DNA of 48,542 nucleotides, from the NCBI RefSeq assembly GCF_003966225.1, contig NZ_RXNU01000020.1:1-48542 (forward strand), given 5' to 3'. The DNA comes from Shewanella canadensis. GTDB taxonomy: Bacteria; Pseudomonadota; Gammaproteobacteria; Enterobacterales; Shewanellaceae. Below the pieces are notes generated by a model that did no database searches, had not been told where the DNA came from, and saw only the letters and a list, made by a program, of their open reading frames with translations. Both the position numbers and the translations under genes were made by a program. Below, piece by piece: positions 29,567-38,836 of the stretch. Every line of letters begins with the position of its first letter. Positions within the stretch are counted from its first letter, which is position 1.

Positions 29567-29627
29567 CGTTCACCTCTCACTGTTTTATAATAAAACGCCC
29601 GTTCCCGGACGAACCTCTGTAACACAC

Positions 29628-32600
29628 TCAGACCACGCTGATGCCCAGCGCCTGTTTCTTAATCACCATAACCTGCACATCGCTGGCAAACGTATACGGC
29701 GGAATATCTGCCGAATGCCGTGTGGACGTAAGCGTGAACGTCAGGATCACGTTTCCCCGACCCGCTGGCATGTCAACAATACGGGAGAACACCTGTACCG
29801 CCTCGTTCGCCGCGCCATCATAAATCACCGCACCGTTCATCAGTACTTTCAGATAACACATCGAATACGTTGTCCTGCCGCTGACAGTACGCTTACTTCC
29901 GCGAAACGTCAGCGGAAGCACCACTATCTGGCGATCAAAAGGATGGTCATCGGTCACGGTGACAGTACGGGTACCTGACGGCCAGTCCACACTGCTTTCA
30001 CGCTGGCGCGGAAAAGCCGCGCTCGCCGCCTTTACAATGTCCCCGACGATTTTTTCCGCCCTCAGCGTACCGTTTATCGTACAGTTTTCAGCTATCGTCA
30101 CATTACTGAGCGTCCCGGAGTTCGCATTCACACTGCCACTGATATCCGCATTTTTAGCGGTCAGCTTTCCGTCCGGTGTCAGGGAAAAGGCCGGAGGATT
30201 GCCGCCGCTGGTAATGGTGGGGGCCGTCAGGCGCTTCAGGAACACGTCGTTCATGAATATCTGGTTGCCCTGCGCCACAAACATCGGCGTTTCATTCCCG
30301 TTTGCCGGGTCAATAAATGCGATACGATTGGCGGCAACCAGAAACTGGCTCAGTTTGCCTTCCTCCGTGTCCTCCATGCTGAGGCCAATACCCGCGACAT
30401 AATGTTTGCCGTCTTTGGTCTGCTCAATTTTGACAGCCCACATGGCATTCCACTTATCACTGGCATCCTTCCACTCTTTCGAAAACTCCTCCAGTCTGCT
30501 GGCGTTATCCTCCGTCAGCTCGACTTTTTCCAGCAGCTCCTTGCCGAGATGGGATTCGGTTATCTTGCCTTTGAAAAAATCCAGGTAACCTTCCGCATCA
30601 TCGCTCGCCCGACCGACGGCCTCCACGAATGCCGATTTGCCAACGGTGTTCACACTGCGGATATAAAAGTAATAATCATGGCCCGGTTTGATATTGATAC
30701 TGGCGGCTATCCAGTACAGCGCCGTACCAAGATAACGCGTGCTGGTTTCAACCTGTCTGATATCCGCAATCTGCTTTTCCGAGAACCAGAACTCAAACTG
30801 TACCGTCGGGTCATAAACGGCAAGATGCGGCGTGGCGGTTATCTGAAAATAGCCCGGCGTCAGCTCAATCCTCGACGGTGCTGCCGGTGCGGCAATCCGG
30901 AACGATACCGACGCCGGATCGCCCTGCTGCCCCCACGCATTTACCGCCCGGACTGTCAGCCTGTAGTTCCCCAGCGCCAGTTGCGTGAAGCGGTATGTGG
31001 TTTCCGTCGTCCGGGCCGTGCTGACCAGCCGCTCACTGCCGTCGTCCGCTGTTACGGTCAGACGGAGCAGGAAACTCACGCCCTTCACCACCTTCGGTGT
31101 GTCCCATCGCGCCAGCACCTGATATTCCCCGCTGTCTGCAGTGACTTCTGCGGTCAGGTGCTGCACCGCTGGCGGCGTGACACCATTCACCGTGCCACTC
31201 TGTTCGCCGTCAAAGTGCGCCCCGTTATCCACGATGGCCTCTTTTTCCGGCACATGCTGCACGGCGGTGATGGCATACGTGCCGTCGTCGTTCTCACGGA
31301 TACTCACGCAGCGGAACAGTCGCTGGCGCAGCGTCGGCAGCTTCAGCTCCCATACGCTGTATTCAGCAACACCGTCAGGAACACGGCTCACTTTTACCTT
31401 CACGCCGTCGGTGACGGACTGAACCTCCACGCTGACCGGATTGCCACTTCCGTCAACCAGGCTTATCAGCGCGGTACCGGAGGATGGCAGCGTGATTTCA
31501 CGGTCGAGCGTCAGCGTCCGGGTCTGGCTGTTCACCGCCAGCACACGACCACCGGTGCTGATACCGGCATAGTCATCATCGCAGATTTCAATAACATCGC
31601 CCGGTACATGGCGAAGCCCTTCTGCGCCGACGCTGAAATCCACGGTCTGCGTTTCCAGCAGTTCTGTTTTAATCAGCCACAGCCCGGCGCGGTGTGCCTG
31701 CCCCCGGCTGGTACAGCCAAAGGCATCCATCTTCGTAACATTACGACCGTAACGGGCAATGGCCTGCGTATCTTCAACAAGCTCTGTCGCCGTCTCCCAG
31801 CCGTTGTTCGGGTCAATCCAGTTCACCTCAACGGCATTATGGCGGTCCTTCAGGGCGCTGAAGCTGTAGCGGAACGGCGCGCCATCATCCGGCATCACCA
31901 CATTACTGCGGTTATAGGTCCACGTCTTATCCGACGGTCGGTCCTGCACGAACGTCAGCGTCTGCCCGTTCCATACCGGCATACAGCGCATCGCCGAGCA
32001 GAAATCGCTGAGCACATCCCACGCCTTACGCTGTGTGGTCAGGTACGCATTACAGGTGATGCGCGGCTCCGTGCCGCCAAAGCCGTCCGGCACTGACTGG
32101 TCGCAGTACTGGCCGATGACATACAGCGCCCATTTATCCACATCCGCCGCACCAAGACGTTTCCCCATGCCGTAGCGCGGATGGGTCAGCATATCCCACA
32201 GACACCAGGCCATGTTGTTGCTGTATGCCGGTTTAAACGTTCCGTCCCAGATACCGCTGTATTGCCGCGTCTGCGGGTTATAGTTCGACGGCACCTGCAG
32301 AATACGCCCGCGCAGATGATAATTACGGCTCACCTGCTGGCTGCCGAACTGCTCCGAGTCCACCTGCACGCCGACCAGTGCCGTGTTCGGGTAGCACTGT
32401 TTCACATCGATGATTTCAGTGTATGACGACCAGAGCGTTTTGTTCTGCAGCTGGTCTGTGGTGCTGTCCGGCGTCATCCTGCGCATCCGGATATTAAACG
32501 GGCGCGGCGGCAGGTTACCCATCACCACCGAGGCCAGATACTGCGAGGTGGTTTTGCCCTTAATGGTGATGTCTTTTTCCGTCACCCAGCCACCGTTACG

Positions 32601-33026
32601 TTGTATCTGAACCAGCAGGCGGACTTCCGACGGATTCCTGTCACCCTTTGAGGTGGTTTCCACCAGTGCCTGTACACCGAAGGTAAAGCGCAGACGGTCG
32701 ATGTTTGCAGACGTAATGGTGCGGGTGATCGGCGTGTCATATTTCACTTCCGTACCCAGCACCGTCTCGGAGCCGGAGGATTCAAATCCCTCCGGCGGAG
32801 TCTGCTCCTGCTCACCAGCCCGGAACACCACCGTGACACCGGATATGTTGGTATTCCCCTCAGTGTCCAGCACCGGCGTACTGTTCAGCAGCACGCTTTT
32901 TAAGCCATCCACCGGACCTTCAATCGGCCCTTCGCTGATGGCATCGATCACACTCAGCAACTGCGTGGACTTCAGGTTGTCCTTCGCTTCGCGCGGGGTA
33001 TGCCCCTTACTGCTTCCTTTACCCAT
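29628..33026 (-). CDS. J: J, tail tip and host-specificity protein
   Basis: J is the 1132-residue central tail-tip protein that binds LamB and starts DNA injection. The N-terminal half forms the tip hub, with conserved phage-tail stretches such as ISEGPIEGPVDGLKSVLLNS and YSGIWDGTFKPAYSNN. Fibronectin type III domains lie around 600-800 (VTADSGEYQVLARWDTPKVV). The C-terminal 150 residues (to KKQALGISVV) carry the receptor-binding part. It is the last gene of the main tail operon; a GC hairpin separates it from I. The sequence looks intact and typical. Confidence 0.98.
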   Translation of the reverse strand: MGKGSSKGHTPREAKDNLKSTQLLSVIDAISEGPIEGPVDGLKSVLLNSTPVLDTEGNTNISGVTVVFRAGEQEQTPPEGFESSGSETVLGTEVKYDTPITRTITSANIDRLRFTFGVQALVETTSKGDRNPSEVRLLVQIQRNGGWVTEKDITIKGKTTSQYLASVVMGNLPPRPFNIRMRRMTPDSTTDQLQNKTLWSSYTEIIDVKQCYPNTALVGVQVDSEQFGSQQVSRNYHLRGRILQVPSNYNPQTRQYSGIWDGTFKPAYSNNMAWCLWDMLTHPRYGMGKRLGAADVDKWALYVIGQYCDQSVPDGFGGTEPRITCNAYLTTQRKAWDVLSDFCSAMRCMPVWNGQTLTFVQDRPSDKTWTYNRSNVVMPDDGAPFRYSFSALKDRHNAVEVNWIDPNNGWETATELVEDTQAIARYGRNVTKMDAFGCTSRGQAHRAGLWLIKTELLETQTVDFSVGAEGLRHVPGDVIEICDDDYAGISTGGRVLAVNSQTRTLTLDREITLPSSGTALISLVDGSGNPVSVEVQSVTDGVKVKVSRVPDGVAEYSVWELKLPTLRQRLFRCVSIRENDDGTYAITAVQHVPEKEAIVDNGAHFDGEQSGTVNGVTPPAVQHLTAEVTADSGEYQVLARWDTPKVVKGVSFLLRLTVTADDGSERLVSTARTTETTYRFTQLALGNYRLTVRAVNAWGQQGDPASVSFRIAAPAAPSRIELTPGYFQITATPHLAVYDPTVQFEFWFSEKQIADIRQVETSTRYLGTALYWIAASINIKPGHDYYFYIRSVNTVGKSAFVEAVGRASDDAEGYLDFFKGKITESHLGKELLEKVELTEDNASRLEEFSKEWKDASDKWNAMWAVKIEQTKDGKHYVAGIGLSMEDTEEGKLSQFLVAANRIAFIDPANGNETPMFVAQGNQIFMNDVFLKRLTAPTITSGGNPPAFSLTPDGKLTAKNADISGSVNANSGTLSNVTIAENCTINGTLRAEKIVGDIVKAASAAFPRQRESSVDWPSGTRTVTVTDDHPFDRQIVVLPLTFRGSKRTVSGRTTYSMCYLKVLMNGAVIYDGAANEAVQVFSRIVDMPAGRGNVILTFTLTSTRHSADIPPYTFASDVQVMVIKKQALGISVV

Positions 33027-33048
33027 TCCTCACGCTCCATAAATGACA

Positions 33049-33068
33049 AAACCGCCCGCAGGCGGTTT
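33049..33068. terminator. Perfect hairpin between I and J
   Basis: AAACCGCC (33049-33056) and GGCGGTTT (33061-33068) close a CGCA loop. The stem is perfect. On the minus strand only a short T stretch follows, so it may be a processing or attenuation signal rather than a strong terminator. Confidence 0.5.
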
Positions 33069-33086
33069 CACATAAAACATTTTGCA

Positions 33087-33758
33087 TCAGCGACCAATCA
33101 CCACAACCTGACCACCGTCCCCTTCGTCTGCCGTGCTGATCTCCTGAGAAACCACGCGTGACCCCACGCGCATTTCCCCGTACAGAACAGGCAGAACATT
33201 GCCCTGGGCAACCATGTTATCCAGTGAGGAGAAATAGGTGTTCTGCTTACCGTTATCCGTTGTCTGTATACGGGGAGTTCTGGCTTTCGGTGCCAGCATC
33301 TGCGCCACACCACCGAGCACCATACTGGCACCGAGAGAAAACAGGATGCCGGTCATACCACCGGCCCCAATGGCTGCCCCCCATGCTGCAAGGGTGGCTC
33401 CGGCGGTAAAGAATGATCCGGCAATGGCGGCAGCCCCCAGGACAATCTGGAATACGCCACCTGACTTGGCCCCGGCGACTCTGGGAACAATATGAATTAC
33501 AGCGCCATCAGGCAGAGTCTCATGTAACTGCGCCGTTAACCCGGACGTGCTGACGTCCCGCCCGGCAATCCGTACCTGATACCAGCCGTCGCTCAGTTTC
33601 TGACGAAACGCCGGGAGCTGTGTGGCCAGTGCCCGGATGGCTTCAGCCCCCGTTTTCACACGAAGGTCGATGCGGCGACCAAATCGTTGTAAATCCCCGT
33701 AAAGGCAGATGCGCGCCATGCCCGGTGACGCCAGAGGGAGTGTGTGCGTCGCTGCCAT
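33087..33758 (-). CDS. I: I, tail tip assembly protein
   Basis: I is a 223-residue tail-assembly protein. The middle (about 110-160) is a Gly/Ala-rich hydrophobic segment (VLGAAAIAGSFFTAGATLAA, GMTGILFSLGASMVLGG) typical of this family. The N-terminal part has a ubiquitin-like pattern (ARICLYGDLQRFGRRIDLRV). It acts with J, L and K in the early steps of tip assembly and is not found in large amounts in the mature virion. The start overlaps the end of K by about 100 bases. Confidence 0.93.
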   Translation of the reverse strand: MAATHTLPLASPGMARICLYGDLQRFGRRIDLRVKTGAEAIRALATQLPAFRQKLSDGWYQVRIAGRDVSTSGLTAQLHETLPDGAVIHIVPRVAGAKSGGVFQIVLGAAAIAGSFFTAGATLAAWGAAIGAGGMTGILFSLGASMVLGGVAQMLAPKARTPRIQTTDNGKQNTYFSSLDNMVAQGNVLPVLYGEMRVGSRVVSQEISTADEGDGGQVVVIGR

Positions 33759-34399
33759 TTGTCGGTGTACCTCTCTCGTTTGCTCAGTTGTTCAGGAATA
33801 TGGTGCAGCAGCTCGCCGTCGCCGCAGTAAATTGCGGCGTGATTCGGCACTGATGAACCAAAACAGCACAGCAGCACATCGCCCGGCTGTGCCGCTGACA
33901 ACGGCACCTGATACAGCCCCGTCGCCTCCAGATTATCCAGATAGAGATTCTGGCCGTTACGCCACCAGTCATCCTCACGATGAAAGTCCGGCATCTCAAT
34001 CCCCGCCAGATGATAAGCATCCCGGAACAGTGTGTAACAGTCCGTCACACCGTGCTCAAAGCGCCGCCCGGTGAGATGCGGCACACAGCGGAACTTATGA
34101 ATCGTCCCCCGGCAGACCAGCCACCACGGCAAATCACTCTGCACCTGCAGCCGCCGGTCGGCCTCACTCAGCCAGGGCAGACCACCGGGGTGGCTGTGGA
34201 CCAGCGCCACAATCTCACCCTGCATTTCTGCCTGCAGCCAGTCTTCCGGCGACATACGGAAATACGCCTCCGGCTCACCGGAGATATTCACGCAGGGGAA
34301 ATATCTTTCCCCCTCCGGCGTGCTTACCACGAAGCCGCACGACTCCGCTGGCGCACATCGCCGGGCGTGCGCCAGAATCGCTGATTCTGTCTGTGTCAT
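33656..34399 (-). CDS. K: K, full-length tail assembly protein (JAMM plus NlpC/P60 domains)
   Basis: Here K is one open frame of 247 residues. The N-terminal JAMM/MPN peptidase-like domain shows Glu19 (APAESCGF) and the metal motif HSHPGGLPWLSEAD (His68, His70, Ser78, Asp81). The C-terminal NlpC/P60 cell-wall hydrolase-like domain shows Cys121 (GVTDCYTLFRDAY) and His187 (PNHAAIYCG). The start ATG 34399 is five bases after the L stop. The classical record, from memory, lists K as 199 residues starting at Met49 (34255), because a missing base broke the frame upstream; this window has that base. The domains suggest peptidoglycan cutting at DNA entry or tip maturation. Confidence 0.93.
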   Translation of the reverse strand: MTQTESAILAHARRCAPAESCGFVVSTPEGERYFPCVNISGEPEAYFRMSPEDWLQAEMQGEIVALVHSHPGGLPWLSEADRRLQVQSDLPWWLVCRGTIHKFRCVPHLTGRRFEHGVTDCYTLFRDAYHLAGIEMPDFHREDDWWRNGQNLYLDNLEATGLYQVPLSAAQPGDVLLCCFGSSVPNHAAIYCGDGELLHHIPEQLSKRERYTDKWQRRTHSLWRHRAWRASAFTGIYNDLVAASTFV

Positions 34400-34404
34400 G
34401 GGAT

Positions 34405-35103
34405 TTACTGCGAAAGTTTGTTAATGGAAAGGAAGCCGCCAAAGTTGCCGACGTTATTGCGGAACTTACAACCGCTCAGGCATTTGCTGCATTTATCCTT
34501 CGTGATATCGGACGTTGGCTGGTCATATTCATCCGCGACAGCCGGACCGCTATAACCGCACTCGTCACCGCGATAGGTCCAGGTGCAGGTGTTGGCCAGC
34601 ATGATACGTCCCGGAAAAACAGCGCCATCCGTTTCCGTCGGCGTGGACAGTACAAAGGAGGCACTCACCGCGCTCAGTTCGCTGCACTGCTCAATGCGCC
34701 AGCGGCTGATCACCTCCTGCTCCGGATCGGCGTAACTGTTTCCGTTGACGAAGTTCACCGCATCCAGAAAACGGGCGTAAACCTTACGCCGGACCACCGT
34801 TCCGCCGACCAGACTCTGCATATCTTCCGCCATCCCGGTGACCATACCGTACAGGTTAGAAACCGTCAGCGTGGGGCGCGTACTGGTGCCTTTGCCATTC
34901 AGTTCAAAACCGCTCCCCTGAATGGGATACGGCTGATACTGTCGCCCCTGCCAGGTGACCGGCTCACCTTTTTCGTTCTGCTCATTACAGAAAAAATAAC
35001 GTTCTCCACCGACCTCTGTCAGGTCGATTTCCCAGAGCACCACGCTGGCCGACTGCTCCGCACGGGTGCATTCATTCAGTGTTTCCTGCCGGATATCCTG
35101 CAT
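34405..35103 (-). CDS. L: L, tail tip protein with iron-sulfur cluster
   Basis: L is a 232-residue tail-tip protein, known to bind a [4Fe-4S] cluster in its C-terminal domain. Four conserved cysteines are visible near the end (ANTCTWTYRGDECGYSG and CSKCLSGCKFRN). The N-terminal half is a strand-rich hub domain. It overlaps M by one base and precedes K closely. It is one of the first proteins placed in tip assembly with J and I. Confidence 0.95.
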   Translation of the reverse strand: MQDIRQETLNECTRAEQSASVVLWEIDLTEVGGERYFFCNEQNEKGEPVTWQGRQYQPYPIQGSGFELNGKGTSTRPTLTVSNLYGMVTGMAEDMQSLVGGTVVRRKVYARFLDAVNFVNGNSYADPEQEVISRWRIEQCSELSAVSASFVLSTPTETDGAVFPGRIMLANTCTWTYRGDECGYSGPAVADEYDQPTSDITKDKCSKCLSGCKFRNNVGNFGGFLSINKLSQ

Positions 35104-35432
35104 CAGTTCACCACCTGTTCAAACTCTGCGCTGAACTCAACACGCAGCATACTGACCCGCGACGACCATTTTGCGCAGGTCACCTTTATCTGCCGCCACT
35201 CATAAGGCGGCGTCCACAGAAAGGATTTCCAGCCCCCGTGCTCTTCCAGAAACGACTCCAGTACCGTGGCCTCCTCACGGGGGACAGAAAGCGTCACGCT
35301 GTACGTTTTCAGGTTGGCATTCAGCCCGGCAGGCGCTCGCTGAGAATAGCCATCACCAAAGCGCACCTTTCTTACAGAAGGGACCGAAGCCACATCCATA
35401 CCGGGTTTCACTTTCCAGCGGAAGGTCTTCAT
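35103..35432 (-). CDS. M: M, minor tail protein
   Basis: M is a 109-residue minor tail protein located between the tape measure and the tail tip. The sequence is a compact strand-rich domain (MKTFRWKVKPGMDVASVPSV at its start, then VRKVRFGDGYSQRAPAG), the DUF/phage_min_tail pattern. It overlaps H by four bases and L by one. Nothing unusual is seen. Confidence 0.95.
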   Translation of the reverse strand: MKTFRWKVKPGMDVASVPSVRKVRFGDGYSQRAPAGLNANLKTYSVTLSVPREEATVLESFLEEHGGWKSFLWTPPYEWRQIKVTCAKWSSRVSMLRVEFSAEFEQVVN

Positions 35433-37990
35433 CGTCCACCTCCGGAGAACAGGCCACCATCACGCATCTGTGTCTGAATTTCATCACGGGCACCCTTGCG
35501 GGCCATGTCATACACCGCCTTCAGAGCAGCCGGACCTATCTGCCCGTTCGTGCCGTCGTTGTTAATCACCACATGGTTATTCTGCTCAAACGTCCCGGAC
35601 GCCTGCGACCGGCTGTCTGCCATGCTGCCCGGTGTACCGACATAACCGCCGGTGGCATAGCCGCGCATCAGCCGGTAAAGATTCCCCACGCCAATCCGGC
35701 TGGTTGCCTCCTTCGTGAAGACAAACTCACCACGGTGAACAATCCCCGCTGGCTCATATTTGCCGCCGGTTCCCGTAAATCCTCCGGTTGCAAAATGGAA
35801 TTTCGCCGCAGCGGCCTGAATGGCTGTACCGCCTGACGCGGATGCGCCGCCACCAACAGCCCCGCCAATGGCGCTGCCGATACTCCCGACAATCCCCACC
35901 ATTGCCTGCTTAAGCAGAATTTCTGTCATCATGGACAGCACGGAACGGGTGAAGCTGCGCCAGTTCTGCTCACTGCCGGTCAGCATCGCCGCCATATTCT
36001 GTGCAATACCATCAAAGGTCTGCGTGGCTGCACTTTTTACCTGCGACATACTGTCCGTGGCGCTCTCTTCCCACTCACTCCAGCCGGACTTCAGGCCTGC
36101 CATCCAGTTCCCGCGAAGCTGGTCTTCAGCCGCCCAGGTCTTTTTCTGCTCTGACATGACGTTATTCAGCGCCAGCGGATTATCGCCATACTGTTCCTTC
36201 AGGCGCTGTTCCGTGGCTTCCCGTTCTGCCTGCCGGTCAGTCAGCCCCCGGCTTTTCGCATCAATGGCGGCCCGTTTTGCCCGTTGCTGCTGTGCGAATT
36301 TATCCGCCTGCTGCGCCAGCGCGTTCAGGCGCTCCTGATACGTAACCTTGTCGCCAAGTGCAGCCAGCTGGCGTTTGTACTCCAGCGTCTCATCTTTATG
36401 CGCCAGCAGGGATTTCTCCTGTGCAGACAGCTGGCGACGTTGCGCCGCCTCCTCCAGTACCGCGAACTGACTCTCCGCCTTCCACAAATCCCGGCGCTGC
36501 TGGCTGATTTTCTCATTTGCTCCGGCATGCTTCTCCAGCGTCCGGAGTTCTGCCTGAAGCGTCAGCAGGGCAGCATGAGCACTGTCTTCCTGACGATCGC
36601 CCGCAGACACCTTCACGCTGGACTGTTTCGGCTTTTTCAGCGTCGCTTCATAATCCTTTTTCGCCGCCGCCATCAGCGTGTTGTAATCCGCCTGCAGGAT
36701 TTTCCCGTCTTTCAGTGCCTTGTTCAGTTCTTCCTGACGGGCGGTATATTTCTCCAGCGGCGTCTGCAGCCGTTCGTAAGCCTTCTGCGCCTCTTCGGTA
36801 TATTTCAGCCGTGACGCTTCGGTATCGCTCTGCTGCTGCGCATTTTTGTCCTGTTGAGTCTGCTGCTCAGCCTTCTTTCGGGCGGCTTCAAGCGCAAGAC
36901 GGGCCTTTTCACGATCATCCCAGTAACGCGCCCGCGCTTCATCGTTAACAAAATAATCATCCTTGCGCAGATTCCAGATGTCGTCTGCTTTCTTATACGC
37001 AGCCTCTGCCTTAATCAGCATCTCCTGCGCGGTATCAGGACGACCAATATCCAGCACCGCATCCCACATGGATTTGAATGCCCGCGCAGTCCTGTCTGCC
37101 CAGGTCTCCAGCGTGCCCATGTTCTCTTTCAGGCGGCGGGTCTGGTCATCAAACCCTTTCGTTGCGGCCTCGTTCGCCGCCTGCAATGCCCCGGCTTCAT
37201 CGCCGGAACGCTGCAACTGAGCAACATACGCAATCTGCTCCGCCGACACGTTATGGAACTGGCGAGCCATCGCCGTCAGCCCCGACGTCGGGTCTGTGGT
37301 CAGCTTCCCGAAGGCTTCAGCGACCTTGTCCACCTCCACGCCGGATGCAGAGGAGAAACGCGCCACACTCTGGCTGATGGACGCAATCTGAGCCTCACCG
37401 CTTACCCCCGCCTTAACCAGTGCGCTGAGTGACTCGCTGGTCTGGTTAAACGTCAGCCCTGCCGCCTGCCCGGCTCTGGACAGGACCAGCATACGATCTG
37501 CCGTCAGTCCCGCCTGATTGCCGGAAAGGACCAGCGTTTTGTTGAAATCGGACAGGGTTGAGTTGCCCTGATACCAGGCATACGCCAGCGCACCGGTCGC
37601 CACCGCCAGCGAGGTGGCCCCCACCATCGGCAGGGTGATCGCACCGGCAAGCCCCCTGAACATGGGGATCATCCCGCCGAAGGAGTCCTTCACCTGCCCC
37701 CCCTGTTGCAGCAGGATCAGCCACGGACTTTGCCCGCCTGCAAGCTGCGTGGCCACGTCGGTGAACTGTGCAGGCAGCATACGCATGGCGGCTTTATACT
37801 GCCCGACGGAAATCCCCGCTTTCTGTGCAGCCAGCGCCTGTCGGCTCAGCGACTGTTCAACGACTGCCGCTGTTTTTTTCGCATCACTTTCCGTACCAGA
37901 AAAATGACGCCTGACTCTGGCCATCTGCTCGTCAAATCTGGCCGCATCCAGACTCAAATCAACGACCAGATCGCCTACCGGTTCAGCCAT
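35429..37990 (-). CDS. H: H, tape measure protein
   Basis: H is the 853-residue tape measure that fixes tail length and is later cleaved to H*. The N-terminal half contains a long alpha-helical, Lys/Glu/Ala/Gln-rich coiled coil (for example QQDKNAQQQSDTEASRLKY). A hydrophobic segment (about 100-130, PMFRGLAGAITLPMVGATSL) and a C-terminal Gly/Ala-rich stretch (GSIGSAIGGAVGGGASASGG) are both thought to help DNA pass the inner membrane. It overlaps the end of T and is followed by M. Chaperones gpG and gpGT coat it before tube assembly. Confidence 0.97.
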   Translation of the reverse strand: MAEPVGDLVVDLSLDAARFDEQMARVRRHFSGTESDAKKTAAVVEQSLSRQALAAQKAGISVGQYKAAMRMLPAQFTDVATQLAGGQSPWLILLQQGGQVKDSFGGMIPMFRGLAGAITLPMVGATSLAVATGALAYAWYQGNSTLSDFNKTLVLSGNQAGLTADRMLVLSRAGQAAGLTFNQTSESLSALVKAGVSGEAQIASISQSVARFSSASGVEVDKVAEAFGKLTTDPTSGLTAMARQFHNVSAEQIAYVAQLQRSGDEAGALQAANEAATKGFDDQTRRLKENMGTLETWADRTARAFKSMWDAVLDIGRPDTAQEMLIKAEAAYKKADDIWNLRKDDYFVNDEARARYWDDREKARLALEAARKKAEQQTQQDKNAQQQSDTEASRLKYTEEAQKAYERLQTPLEKYTARQEELNKALKDGKILQADYNTLMAAAKKDYEATLKKPKQSSVKVSAGDRQEDSAHAALLTLQAELRTLEKHAGANEKISQQRRDLWKAESQFAVLEEAAQRRQLSAQEKSLLAHKDETLEYKRQLAALGDKVTYQERLNALAQQADKFAQQQRAKRAAIDAKSRGLTDRQAEREATEQRLKEQYGDNPLALNNVMSEQKKTWAAEDQLRGNWMAGLKSGWSEWEESATDSMSQVKSAATQTFDGIAQNMAAMLTGSEQNWRSFTRSVLSMMTEILLKQAMVGIVGSIGSAIGGAVGGGASASGGTAIQAAAAKFHFATGGFTGTGGKYEPAGIVHRGEFVFTKEATSRIGVGNLYRLMRGYATGGYVGTPGSMADSRSQASGTFEQNNHVVINNDGTNGQIGPAALKAVYDMARKGARDEIQTQMRDGGLFSGGGR

Positions 37991-38417
37991 ACCGGACTCC
38001 TCCTGCGATCCCTTCTGATACTGTCATCAGCATTACGTCATCCTCCGTCATGTCCGCCACATCCGGGGAAGCGGGGATAACTTCATTCCCGTCCGGGCCA
38101 AAGCGGACACCTCCGGCAAGCCCTGCCGCTTTCTGCATCAGCACATCATCTTCAGGCTCTTCGTCAGCCTCGCGCCGGTTCAGCAGACTGAAATCCAGCG
38201 GATGCATATCCGGATCGCTGAAAAACAGGCTGAGCACGGTGTACGTCAGCCCGGAAAAGTGCATATCCAGCAGAACATCATGAAAATAATGGGTACTGTA
38301 AAAGCGGTGCCAGTCGGCATACTCCGTGGATGACATCCCGGCAAGCATGGCACGCCAGTCGGGTCGCCCCATCTCACGCGCCAGTTTCAGGGCAAAACTC
38401 AGCTCACCGTCGAACAC
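37983..38417 (-). CDS. T: T, read only as part of the gpG-T frameshift fusion
   Basis: T has no start of its own; it is expressed by a -1 ribosomal frameshift near the end of G, giving gpGT (279 residues) in a few percent of rounds. The T part begins near 38417 (FDGELSFALKLAREMGRPDW) and ends in EGIAGGVRYG. It is acidic, with many Asp, Glu and Met. It binds the tail tube protein V, while the G part binds the tape measure, so the fusion recruits the tube around H. The slippery site is at 38417-38423. Confidence 0.94.
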   Translation of the reverse strand: MFDGELSFALKLAREMGRPDWRAMLAGMSSTEYADWHRFYSTHYFHDVLLDMHFSGLTYTVLSLFFSDPDMHPLDFSLLNRREADEEPEDDVLMQKAAGLAGGVRFGPDGNEVIPASPDVADMTEDDVMLMTVSEGIAGGVRYG

Positions 38418-38821
38418 TTTCCCGCAGAAACAGGCTCTGCGGGCCCGGCGTCCTCTGTCTGTTCAGGGGCATTATTCACCACAAACTCATACATACCAGA
38501 CAGCCGGTACACCACGTTTTCAGCATGAGAAATTGCCTCCGTGGGCCAGGTGGTAAGCACTTCCTGCTCAATCTGTTTAACGGCTTCATTCATGGACGGC
38601 ATCTGCGTCTTCTGCGGATGGTTATGCCACAGGGACATCGCCACCAGAAACGCGCCGGTTCTGATGGCGTCTTCCACAGTAAACTTCCGGTTGCTGTCTG
38701 ACTCCGCCTGTTCTGCCTGCCGTTTCATCAGGGCGAGATGCTCAATGCGCTGCAGGGCTGACAGTTCAGAAAGCGTGACGGTCACACCGTTATGTTCAAA
38801 TGATTCGGTTTTCAGGAACAT
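38399..38821 (-). CDS. G: G, tail assembly chaperone
   Basis: G is a 140-residue tail assembly chaperone that binds the tape measure H and is absent from the finished virion. It begins MFLKTESFEHNGVTVTLSEL. The end of the frame (AGKCSTVS) overlaps the start of T, and the heptamer GGGAAAG (minus strand 38417-38423) makes about one ribosome in thirty shift to T. This dual G/GT arrangement is conserved in long-tailed phages. It follows V by 15 bases. Confidence 0.95.
   Translation of the reverse strand: MFLKTESFEHNGVTVTLSELSALQRIEHLALMKRQAEQAESDSNRKFTVEDAIRTGAFLVAMSLWHNHPQKTQMPSMNEAVKQIEQEVLTTWPTEAISHAENVVYRLSGMYEFVVNNAPEQTEDAGPAEPVSAGKCSTVS
38417..38423 (-). promoter_or_regulatory. Programmed -1 frameshift site of G-T
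   Basis: The minus strand reads GGGAAAG, the known lambda slippery heptamer, just before the G stop codon. Slippage fuses gpG to the T frame. Confidence 0.93.
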
Positions 38822-38836
38822 CGCTGACTCTCCGGA

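Noticed and set aside
30402..32096. 564-codon open frame on the plus strand opposite J
   Set aside because: It is a shadow frame of J with abnormal amino-acid content (many Arg, His, Leu, Gln, Pro) and no start signal. J itself is a full, well-known gene.
34393..35205. 270-codon plus-strand frame opposite L and M
   Set aside because: Antisense by-product of L and M; no ribosome site and no recognisable domain.
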